A stretch of DNA of 9,026 nucleotides from Sulfitobacter sp. (GTDB lineage: Bacteria > Pseudomonadota > Alphaproteobacteria > Rhodobacterales > Rhodobacteraceae): the NCBI GenBank assembly GCA_026421135.1, contig JAPKCR010000053.1, forward strand, positions 1-9,026, in the 5' to 3' direction. The notes below the pieces were generated by a model. The model did no database searches. It had not been told where the DNA came from and worked only from the letters and a program-made list of their open reading frames with translations. The position numbers and the translations under genes are program-made. The stretch's first letter is position 1. Each line of letters starts with the position of its first letter. Positions 1 to 6,550 of this stretch are shown one piece after another.

Positions 1-379
1 GAACCGGGTGGAACCGGGTAAACGTCCCCGGTCGTCAATGGCACCGACAATTGTAATGAAGGACGACAAGCCTGTGCTGGCCGTAGGCAGCCCTGGTGGA
101 AGCCGCATCATTGGCTATGTCGCAGGTGCAATAATCGCGCATATCGATTGGGGAATGGACGTGCAGCAAGCTGCGTCATTGCCCCATGCCGTGAACCGTT
201 TCGGCACCTATGATCTGGAAGAGGGCACCGAAATGGCGGTTTCGGTCGACGCTTTGGAAAACCTTGGGTACAAGACATCCACGCGGGCGCTGACCTCGGG
301 CCTGCATATGATCGCCATCGGTGACGGTCTAAGCGGCGGTGCCGATCCGCGCCGCGAAGGCATAGCCCTTGGTCAATAA
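1..379 (+). CDS. ggt: Gamma-glutamyltransferase, C-terminal part (5' end outside window)
   Basis: This is the last ~125 residues of a gamma-glutamyltransferase (GGT, Ntn-hydrolase fold), which cleaves or transfers the gamma-glutamyl group of glutathione and similar compounds, usually in the periplasm. Reading in frame from base 2, the sequence shows EPGKRPRSSMAPT (Ser-Ser of the oxyanion/substrate region), then GSPGGSRI (Gly-Gly oxyanion loop) and the family's closing ADPRREG near the C-terminus. These match the small subunit, which has its usual end, so the gene is complete at the 3' side. The nucleophilic Thr and the signal peptide lie upstream and cannot be judged. The stop codon (377-379) is only 17 bp before the next gene, so the two are probably co-transcribed. 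The family call is firm; the physiological substrate is unknown. Confidence 0.93.
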   Translation, partial: NRVEPGKRPRSSMAPTIVMKDDKPVLAVGSPGGSRIIGYVAGAIIAHIDWGMDVQQAASLPHAVNRFGTYDLEEGTEMAVSVDALENLGYKTSTRALTSGLHMIAIGDGLSGGADPRREGIALGQ

Positions 380-386
380 CCAAGGG
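366..386 (+). promoter_or_regulatory. RNA hairpin covering the ggt stop codon and the next gene's RBS
   Basis: CCCTTGGT (366-373) and ACCAAGGG (379-386) form a perfect 8-bp stem around a 5-base loop. The right arm contains AAGGG, which with the following A is the only good Shine-Dalgarno sequence for the ATG at 397 (9 bases away). The ggt stop codon sits at the loop/right-arm junction (377-379). In the mRNA the hairpin would hide the RBS until a ribosome finishing ggt opens it, giving translational coupling. The stem is seen directly; the regulatory role is inference. There is no U-run, so it is not an intrinsic terminator. Confidence 0.5.
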
Positions 387-396
387 ACCACCAGAT

Positions 397-1800
397 ATGG
401 TACAGCCGACAGACTTGCCTAGAAACGAAATTGGCATTGCCACTGTTTTGGGCATCTTAAAGCAGCAATTCGCAGAGCAGTTTCAGACGGGTCAAGCGAT
501 CCGCGAACAGCATGGCCATACAACGACGTGGATCAAAAACCAGGCCCCCGACGCAGTGTTGTTCGCCCGATCCACCCAAGATGTGGTCGACGCCGTGAAA
601 GCTTGCGCCGCGCATAAGGTGCCTGTCATCGCCTTCGGCACGGGGACGTCGCTCGAAGGGCATGTGAACGCGCCTGCGGGTGGAATTTCGATCGACGTGT
701 CGCAGATGGACCGCGTACTAGAGGTTAACGCAGCTGATCTGGATTGCCGTGTGCAGCCGGGTGTGACCCGTGAGGCGCTGAATACCCATCTGCGTGATCA
801 GGGACTGTTTTTCCCGATTGATCCCGGTGCCAATGCATCCCTTGGGGGGATGACGGCGACGCGGGCATCAGGCACCAATGCGGTGCGCTATGGCACAATG
901 AAAGACAACGTGATCGCGGTTGAGGCCGTGATGGCCGACGGCACGATCATCCGTACCGCACAGCGCGCGCGCAAGTCGTCTGCCGGGTATGACCTGACGC
1001 GGCTAATGGTGGGGTCCGAAGGCACGCTTGGGGTCATCACGGAGATCACCTTGAAATTGCAGGGCATTCCCGAGGCCATCAGCTCGGCGCGCTGTTCGTT
1101 TCCATCGGTCGAGGCCGCCTGCGAGACTGTGATGAATGTCATTCAGTTCGGGTTGCCTGTGGCGCGGATCGAACTTCTGGATGCGATGGTAGTGAAGGCT
1201 GTAAATGGCTATTCCAAGCTGTCGTTGCCCGAAACGCCGATGCTGCTTTTAGAATTTCACGGATCCGACGCGGGTGTGGTCGAACAGGCTGAATCGTTTA
1301 GGGCCTTGGCCGAGGAAAACGGAGGGTCAGATTATCAGGCGACCACCACGATGGAGGAGCGCAACAAGCTGTGGCAAGCGCGTCATGATGCCTATTGGGC
1401 AATGCTGGCGCTGCGCCCCGGCTGCAAAGCAGTGGCGACCGATGTTTGTGTGCCAATCTCGCGCCTGGCTGATGCGGTAGGGGCGGCGAATGCCAAAGCG
1501 ACCGAGCTTGGCCTGATTGCGCCGATTGTCGGCCATGCGGGGGATGGTAATTTCCATGCGTCCTTGTTGTTGGACATGGACGACGCAGACGAGGTGGCAC
1601 GGGCCGAGGAATATGTCAGCTGGCTGAATGGTTTGGCTATTTCCATGGACGGTACTTGCACGGGCGAGCATGGCATAGGTCAGGGAAAGCGCCCTTATCT
1701 GGTGAAAGAACTTGGCGGCGCGGCGGAGGTTATGGGCATGATCAAACGTGCGTTGGATCCTGACAACATCATGAACCCCGGTAAGATATTTCCGGGTTGA
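397..1800 (+). CDS. FAD-binding D-2-hydroxyacid dehydrogenase (GlcD / D-lactate dehydrogenase family)
   Basis: This 467-residue flavoprotein belongs to the VAO/PCMH superfamily and oxidises a D-2-hydroxy acid to the 2-oxo acid, passing electrons to cytochrome c, ETF or quinone depending on the member. The N-terminal FAD domain (about residues 50-228) carries the pyrophosphate loop GTGTSLEGH (81-89), DPGANASLGGM and GSEGTLGVITEI. The C-terminal FAD-oxidase domain has the metal/substrate motifs HAGDGNFH (380-387) and GEHGIG (from Glu424). Length is normal for the single-chain D-lactate dehydrogenase type. The start at ATG 397 follows AAGGGA at 382-387. No membrane segment is seen. It lies 17 bp after ggt and upstream of a DMGDH-like gene, suggesting a catabolic cluster. 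D-lactate, glycolate and D-2-hydroxyglutarate are all possible substrates; sequence alone does not choose, so I give no symbol. Confidence 0.93.
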   Translation: MVQPTDLPRNEIGIATVLGILKQQFAEQFQTGQAIREQHGHTTTWIKNQAPDAVLFARSTQDVVDAVKACAAHKVPVIAFGTGTSLEGHVNAPAGGISIDVSQMDRVLEVNAADLDCRVQPGVTREALNTHLRDQGLFFPIDPGANASLGGMTATRASGTNAVRYGTMKDNVIAVEAVMADGTIIRTAQRARKSSAGYDLTRLMVGSEGTLGVITEITLKLQGIPEAISSARCSFPSVEAACETVMNVIQFGLPVARIELLDAMVVKAVNGYSKLSLPETPMLLLEFHGSDAGVVEQAESFRALAEENGGSDYQATTTMEERNKLWQARHDAYWAMLALRPGCKAVATDVCVPISRLADAVGAANAKATELGLIAPIVGHAGDGNFHASLLLDMDDADEVARAEEYVSWLNGLAISMDGTCTGEHGIGQGKRPYLVKELGGAAEVMGMIKRALDPDNIMNPGKIFPG

Positions 1801-2020
1801 TCCAAAGGTCGCGCTAGCGCGCGGCATGATGTTTGCCCCTGCGTCCCGCAGTGGCGTTTTATGCCTCCGGCGCGGATTATGATCGATTTGGAAAGGGTTT
1901 CGGGGCCCGGTTTTTTGGGCCGCGTCGCATTTGGGCTGTCATGGGTCGGCTGGGCTGTGCGTTTTATGCTGGGGCTGTTAAATATCGGCGCAACCCTTAG
2001 TCCGGCGGAGCATTGGATTC
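1801..2020 (+). other. 220-bp intergenic region with a CCTCCGGCG motif
   Basis: No convincing gene is present. An open frame from ATG 1861 encodes a hydrophobic stretch but runs 110 bp into the next gene and resembles no family I know. TGCCTCCGGCGCGGATTAT at 1862-1880 resembles the CCTCCGGCGGG-plus-AT-rich motif I recall as frequent between genes of Rhodobacteraceae. I see no convincing -35/-10 pair. GGAG at 2007-2010 is the likely RBS for the ATG at 2021. The size of the gap leaves open whether the downstream gene has its own promoter. Confidence 0.4.
1810..1821. repeat. 12-bp perfect palindrome just after the oxidoreductase stop codon
   Basis: CGCGCTAGCGCG reads the same on both strands and begins 9 bp after the TGA at 1798-1800. 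No T-run follows, so it is unlikely to be a classical intrinsic terminator. It could be a protein-binding site, a weak transcript 3' structure, or chance in GC-rich DNA. Confidence 0.4.
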
Positions 2021-4516
2021 ATGAAAACACAAGTCAAAGCATTGGTTGTCGGCGGCGGTGCTGTTGGCACGTCGATCGCGTATCATCTGGCCCGTGCGGG
2101 GTGGGACGATGTTATGTTGTTGGAACGTGACGAACTGACCAGCGGGTCAACGTGGCACGCAGCGGGGTTGTTGCCGTATTTCAACATGTCTTATGCAACG
2201 ACGCATATTCATGATTATTCGATCAAGTTTTATAAATCACTTGAGGAAGAGACCGGGTTAAACGCGGGCTTTGCTGTCGTGGGCAATTTACGGATGGCGC
2301 AGACCGATGAGCGCATGGACGAATATATGCTGTATGCCGCCACAGCAGAGACCTGCGGCGTGCCCTACGAGTGGCTGACCCCCGATCAGATCAAGGCGAA
2401 ATGGCCGCTGATCCGCACCGAGGATTTGAAGGGCGCGATTTATCACCAGACAGATGGCTATATTAACCCCGCCGATGTGACCATGGCGATGGCCAAGGGC
2501 GCGCGCCAGCGGGGCGTTGTGATTGAACGTAAATGGCAGGCGGATGCGTTTCACTGGAATGGTGAAGCGTGGGAAGTGACCGTGACCAAGATGGTCGAGC
2601 GGGGGGGCAATCTTGTTCCGTCGGACGAGCAGGTTGTCATTACCGCTGAACATGTCGTGACCGCGTCAGGCAACCATGCGCAGCGCACAGCAAAGATGCT
2701 GGGCATCAAAATGCCCGCTATTCCGGTTGAACATCAGTTTATCGTCATGGATCAGGACCCGGCGCTCGTGGCGTTCCGCAAGGGCGAGGGCAATGTCGAG
2801 CATCCTGTAATTCGCGACGCCGATGCGCAGTCCTATGTCCGCGAAGAACGCGGTGGCTGGATCTTGGGCGTCTACGAGAAACACGCGCCTGCGCGGTTTG
2901 AATATGGTGTGCCCGATAGTTTTCGGGCCGATCTGTTCCAACTGGATCTGGACCGGATCGAAGATCAGTATATGGCGATGAATCACCGCATCCCCTCGGC
3001 CGAAAGCTGTGGCCTGAAGGATGACTTCAACGGGCCGATTTGTTATACGCCAGACGGCAATCCCCTGGTTGGCCCCGCACCCGGTTTGCGCAATATGTGG
3101 CTGGCCGAAGGGTTCTCGTTTGGGATCACGGCGGCTGGAGGCACCGGCTATTATCTGGCGCAATTGATGGTGAACGGAGAGGCCGAGATCGACATGGCGT
3201 CGCTTGACCCCAAGCGTTACGGCGACTGGATGACCACCGAATATGCCGCGCGAAAGAACGAAGAAGCATACGAGCATGTCTATATCCTGCACCACCCCGA
3301 TGAGGAGCGGCCCGCTTGCCGTCCGCTGCGTACATCGCCAACCTATGACCGTCAGGCAGCACGGGGCGCACAGTTTGGCCATGTGAACGGTTGGGAACGC
3401 CCCAACTATTTTGCGCCGATGGGGTTCAGTGACCATGACAGCCGGTCCTTCCGGCGTGGTGGCTGGTGGCAATATGCCGTCGAAGAAGCCAAGGCGATCC
3501 GCGAGGGCGTGGGTCTGATTGATGCAACTGCGTTCACCAAGCATCTGGTCAAAGGGCCGGGCGCGACCGAATTTCTGAACTGGTTTACTTGCAACAAGTT
3601 GCCATCGGTGGGCCGCATCAACCTGACTTATGCACTGACCAGCCACGGGACGACCCGCACGGAATATACAATCGTGCGTTTGGCCGATGATGAATACTAC
3701 CTTGTGTCCGCTGGTGCCTGGACGGCCTATGACAGCGACTATCTGCGCAAGGCAATTGCAGATAAGGCACCTGAGTTTGGGTATATCGAATGCCATGACG
3801 TGACCACGCAATGGGGTGTTTTCGCCATTGCCGGCCCGAAATCGCGCGATGTGCTGAAAAAGGTGATCAAAGACGCCGACCCGGAAACCGTGCTGAGCAA
3901 TAAGCGGTTCCCGTGGCTGACCATGCGCAACATTGAACTGGGCATGGTGCCTGTGCGCGCCATTCGCGTCGCCTATACCGGGGAATTGGGCTGGGAATTG
4001 CACCACCCGATTGAAATGCAAAACCACCTGTTTGATCTGCTGGAAAAGGCGGGCGAAAAGCACGGGATGAAGCTGGTCGGCGCACGCGCGCAAAACTGGC
4101 TGCGTCAGGAGAAATCATATCGTGCATTCGGCACTGAATTGGGCCGTGACGCGACCCCGCTTGAGGCTGATCTTCCGCGGTTTGTGGACCTGTCCAAAGA
4201 CTTCTACGGCAAAGATGCGATGCAGGAACATGGCATCCGCGCGCAGTGCGTAACGTTGTTGATCGACGGGCCGGATGACGCTGATCCGTGGGGCCGCGAG
4301 GTCTTGTACCATGGCGAAACGCGCGTCGGGCGTTTGACATCGGGCGGGTATTCCGTGGCTTTTGGGAAATCAATCGGCATGGGCTATGTTAAACCTGAGC
4401 AAGCGGCCGTCGGGACCAAGCTGAAGGTCAAGATGTTCGACCAGCTTTGGGACGCCGAAGTGGTCGAGGACAGCCCGTATGATCCGAAAAACGCGACGAT
4501 CCGGATGGACGGCTAA
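2021..4516 (+). CDS. Dimethylglycine/sarcosine dehydrogenase-type flavoprotein fused to a GcvT folate domain
   Basis: This 831-residue protein matches the DMGDH/SARDH family, which oxidatively demethylates N-methyl amino acids and transfers the one-carbon unit to tetrahydrofolate, with electrons usually going to ETF. Residues 1-~385 form a DAO-type FAD domain: dinucleotide motif GGGAVG (11-16), LERDELTSGSTWHAAGL with His46 at the position that binds FAD covalently in mitochondrial DMGDH, and the closing GFSFGITAAGGTGYYLA. A linker domain follows. Residues ~460-735 are a GcvT folate-binding domain (including RQEKSYRAFG) and the end is a GcvT C-terminal barrel. In the folate site, Glu548 lies where classical GcvT has Asp. 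Length is close to the mitochondrial enzymes. The start is ATG 2021, with GGAG 11-14 bases upstream. No signal peptide, so cytoplasmic. Dimethylglycine, sarcosine or another N-methyl amino acid are possible substrates; the family is clear, the substrate is not. Confidence 0.92.
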   Translation: MKTQVKALVVGGGAVGTSIAYHLARAGWDDVMLLERDELTSGSTWHAAGLLPYFNMSYATTHIHDYSIKFYKSLEEETGLNAGFAVVGNLRMAQTDERMDEYMLYAATAETCGVPYEWLTPDQIKAKWPLIRTEDLKGAIYHQTDGYINPADVTMAMAKGARQRGVVIERKWQADAFHWNGEAWEVTVTKMVERGGNLVPSDEQVVITAEHVVTASGNHAQRTAKMLGIKMPAIPVEHQFIVMDQDPALVAFRKGEGNVEHPVIRDADAQSYVREERGGWILGVYEKHAPARFEYGVPDSFRADLFQLDLDRIEDQYMAMNHRIPSAESCGLKDDFNGPICYTPDGNPLVGPAPGLRNMWLAEGFSFGITAAGGTGYYLAQLMVNGEAEIDMASLDPKRYGDWMTTEYAARKNEEAYEHVYILHHPDEERPACRPLRTSPTYDRQAARGAQFGHVNGWERPNYFAPMGFSDHDSRSFRRGGWWQYAVEEAKAIREGVGLIDATAFTKHLVKGPGATEFLNWFTCNKLPSVGRINLTYALTSHGTTRTEYTIVRLADDEYYLVSAGAWTAYDSDYLRKAIADKAPEFGYIECHDVTTQWGVFAIAGPKSRDVLKKVIKDADPETVLSNKRFPWLTMRNIELGMVPVRAIRVAYTGELGWELHHPIEMQNHLFDLLEKAGEKHGMKLVGARAQNWLRQEKSYRAFGTELGRDATPLEADLPRFVDLSKDFYGKDAMQEHGIRAQCVTLLIDGPDDADPWGREVLYHGETRVGRLTSGGYSVAFGKSIGMGYVKPEQAAVGTKLKVKMFDQLWDAEVVEDSPYDPKNATIRMDG

Positions 4517-4562
4517 GCGCATTTTTCTGGCACCGTCTCTGCTGGGGCTATTTACAATACTC

Positions 4563-4604
4563 GAGGCCGGCCGTGTTTAATACGCGGCCGGCCTCTTCCG
4601 TTTT
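4563..4604 (+). terminator. Strong intrinsic terminator between convergent genes
   Basis: GAGGCCGGCCG (4563-4573) pairs perfectly with CGGCCGGCCTC (4585-4595). The stem can extend inward by a T-G, G-C and T-A pair to leave a 5-base loop. TTCCGTTTT follows on the + strand, so it best serves the DMGDH-like gene ending at 4516. It also lies just beyond the stop of the convergent lysozyme gene (4612), where the opposite strand lacks a clear T-run; it may still act weakly in both directions. Confidence 0.8.
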
Positions 4605-4611
4605 GCGATGT

Positions 4612-5394
4612 CTAACGAACCTGCCGGCGGCCCAACCAATTGCCCCAACTGGCGGCACCGCCTGAATAAACGTTGATGTCCAGATCACCCGATGCACCAG
4701 GCACGCGGCCTGTGCTGGTGTATTGCCAGAACGTCCAACGCTCGTTCGGGTATTTCTCGGACGGATGCGCGGCGGTCGAACGTAGCCAGAATTCGACACC
4801 GCCCAGGCGGCCCATCTGGTTTTTTTCGTAGAAGTCGGGCGTGGTATAGATGATCGGTTGTTGGCCGTAATGTGCTTTGACGATCCGCAAAAAGGTTTTG
4901 GTATGCCGGCGCACGGTTTCCGCAGGGGGGCGCAGGGTACAAGTTGGCGAAAACGGGTTCCATTCCATATCCAACACGGGTGGCAACATGCCGGGCGTTT
5001 TGGGTACGTTCTGAATGAACCAGCGGGCCTGGACCTCGGGCGTGGTACAGAAATAGTAGAAATGATAGGCCCCCCGCGCCACGCCTGCGCGGCCTGCGCC
5101 CTGCCAGTGATCGGCAAACATAGGGTCCAATAAGTCGCCACCTTCAGTCGCTTTGATAAAGGCAAAGTTCACGCCGTTTTGGCGTGCCTCGCCCCAGCTA
5201 AGCGGGCTTTGAAAACGTGCGACGTCAATGCCATGTACAGCATAGCTTTGTGGCGTGCGCCGCGCCCAGTCATGGGGCTTGCGGTCACTGAAATTAGCAG
5301 ATGTTACCGTACCAAGGGGAACCGAAACCTGCGGTGCCCCACAAGCCGCAAGAGCAAAGAGCGATAACACTGCAATGGCGCGAAGTGGAAACAT
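4612..5394 (-). CDS. Lipoprotein GH25 lysozyme (N,O-diacetylmuramidase type)
   Basis: This 260-residue protein is a glycoside hydrolase family 25 muramidase, which cuts the MurNAc-GlcNAc bond of peptidoglycan. The chosen ATG (5394) gives a lipoprotein signal: Arg5, a hydrophobic run, and lipobox LAAC with Cys18. The frame stays open upstream, but a longer start would bury this signal. Gly at +2 suggests outer-membrane sorting. The GH25 fold is shown by HGIDVARFQ (Asp57), FAFIKATEG (77-85), GAYHFYYF (108-115) and PPVLDMEW with the Asp142/Glu144 pair, then WTFWQYTS and DLDIN near the end. Cys116 and Cys152 could form a disulfide. The RBS is weak. It follows the amino-acid dehydrogenase by 76 bp on the same strand, so it may be last in that operon or have its own promoter. 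Wall turnover is the likely role; a secreted antibacterial role is less likely given the lipid anchor. Confidence 0.9.
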   Translation of the reverse strand: MFPLRAIAVLSLFALAACGAPQVSVPLGTVTSANFSDRKPHDWARRTPQSYAVHGIDVARFQSPLSWGEARQNGVNFAFIKATEGGDLLDPMFADHWQGAGRAGVARGAYHFYYFCTTPEVQARWFIQNVPKTPGMLPPVLDMEWNPFSPTCTLRPPAETVRRHTKTFLRIVKAHYGQQPIIYTTPDFYEKNQMGRLGGVEFWLRSTAAHPSEKYPNERWTFWQYTSTGRVPGASGDLDINVYSGGAASWGNWLGRRQVR

Positions 5395-5470
5395 TATCAG
5401 GGCTTTCTGGCTAAGGAGAAAAGGGTGATTGCGGGCAGAGCGATGCATGCGCTGGGCATTTTGCTTCCGG

Positions 5471-6550
5471 TCATTCTCGCAGCCTGTCCGGGCGCAACGC
5501 GGCGACAGTTTCAGGTGACAAGGTCGAGGCGCGGCCAAAGGTCAAATCTGCCACTAACTGAGAGGCCGCAGGGCTGGTTTGGAAACCGTATCCGCCCTGA
5601 CCTGCGCACCAGATAAAGTCGGCTTGATCGGGATCGGGCCCCAATACGAGCGTCCGGTCGGGGGCAAAGCTGCGCAAACCCGCCCATGTCGAAATCGGTT
5701 TTGTTAGCGGAACGGCGACCATGTTCTGATACCTCTCCAACCCTTCGGCCAATACCATATCATCGGCCCATGCATCATGGGGTTCGACAGGGTCTTCGTC
5801 CGCAGGCGAGATGATCAGCGCGCCCGCATCGGGTTTGGCATACCATGTCTCGTTCACTCCGAAAAACATTGGCCAGCGTGCAGGATCATGGCCACCGGGG
5901 GCCGCGATCCGCGCCATTGACCGACGATGTGGAATGATGCCAAGCGGCAAAAGGCCCGCCATAACTGCAATTTGATCTGCCCAAGCACCTGCTGCATTGA
6001 CGATCTTTTTGGCACGCAGTTTTTCGCCGCCTGTTTCAACCTCCCACCCCAAGGGGCCGTGGCTGATTGCGGTCACGGGTTTACCCATCCGGATCGTGCC
6101 ACCGTTACTGCGCAATGTCTTGGCAAAATCCTGCATCAGCCGGTCGGTATCTATGTCATGCGCATCAGCATGGTAGCCCGCAAACGCGATCCTTTCCGGA
6201 TCAAGCACCGGAACCATTCCCAGTGCCTCGGACGGGGTAATCCGGCTCAGGCCCATCGATTGCAGATCGGCGTCAAGGGCGGCTTCCTCGTGGATGTCGG
6301 CGACAATCATCAAACCGCGCTGCGTAAGATACCCGCCATTTGCGTCATTTAGATAGCCGACACTAGCACGGTTCAATGCTTGCACGGATGGGGCCCCGTA
6401 GTTCTGTTCGATCAACGCAGCAGAGCGTCCAGAGGCGTGATAGCCAAGCGCGGTTTCCCCCTCGATCAGCGTCACATCTGCATCTGCCGACAAGCGTGCC
6501 GCAGCAGAAATGCCTGCAATGCCGCCGCCAATAACAATGATATCTGTCAT
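5471..6550 (-). CDS. FAD-dependent amino-acid dehydrogenase, DauA-like (DAO family)
   Basis: This 359-residue flavoprotein of the D-amino-acid oxidase (DAO) superfamily begins with the dinucleotide motif GGGIAG (8-13). Its best match from memory is Pseudomonas D-arginine dehydrogenase DauA: GYHASGRSAA (36-45), DIDTD, VNAAGAWADQIA (184-195), PHRRS, WYAKPDAG, TWAGLRSF with Arg293, and AGQGGYGFQTS. Such enzymes oxidise D-amino acids to 2-oxo acids and pass electrons to the respiratory chain rather than to oxygen. Recognised substrate contacts kept are Tyr51, Tyr237 and Arg293. Three that contact D-arginine appear changed: DauA His48 is Leu46, Thr50 is Glu48, and Glu87 is Leu80. The substrate is therefore probably not D-arginine. 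Its ATG overlaps the stop of the upstream aldo/keto reductase (ATGA), so the two are probably translated together. No signal peptide is seen. Confidence 0.9.
   Translation of the reverse strand: MTDIIVIGGGIAGISAAARLSADADVTLIEGETALGYHASGRSAALIEQNYGAPSVQALNRASVGYLNDANGGYLTQRGLMIVADIHEEAALDADLQSMGLSRITPSEALGMVPVLDPERIAFAGYHADAHDIDTDRLMQDFAKTLRSNGGTIRMGKPVTAISHGPLGWEVETGGEKLRAKKIVNAAGAWADQIAVMAGLLPLGIIPHRRSMARIAAPGGHDPARWPMFFGVNETWYAKPDAGALIISPADEDPVEPHDAWADDMVLAEGLERYQNMVAVPLTKPISTWAGLRSFAPDRTLVLGPDPDQADFIWCAGQGGYGFQTSPAASQLVADLTFGRASTLSPETVAALRPDRLRE

Noticed and set aside
1..19. Tandem GAACCGGGT repeat at the window edge
   Set aside because: It is explained by coding of the conserved GGT segment Asn-Arg-Val-Glu-Pro-Gly and is too short to suggest a repeat element.
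1904..1921. GGCCC/GGGCC hairpin with a T-rich loop in the 220-bp gap
   Set aside because: The stem is only 5 bp and the T-run lies in the loop rather than after the stem, so it is not a credible terminator.
1861..2130. Open frame of 89 codons with a hydrophobic stretch between the oxidoreductase and the DMGDH-like gene
   Set aside because: It overlaps the DMGDH-like start by 110 bp, has no clear RBS, its second half is a Cys/Arg-rich out-of-frame reading of the real gene, and it matches no family I recognise.
2666..4093. Long antisense open frame (475 codons) inside the DMGDH-like gene
   Set aside because: The opposite frame shows continuous DAO and GcvT motifs over the same bases; the antisense translation has no recognisable domain and is explained by GC-rich codon bias.
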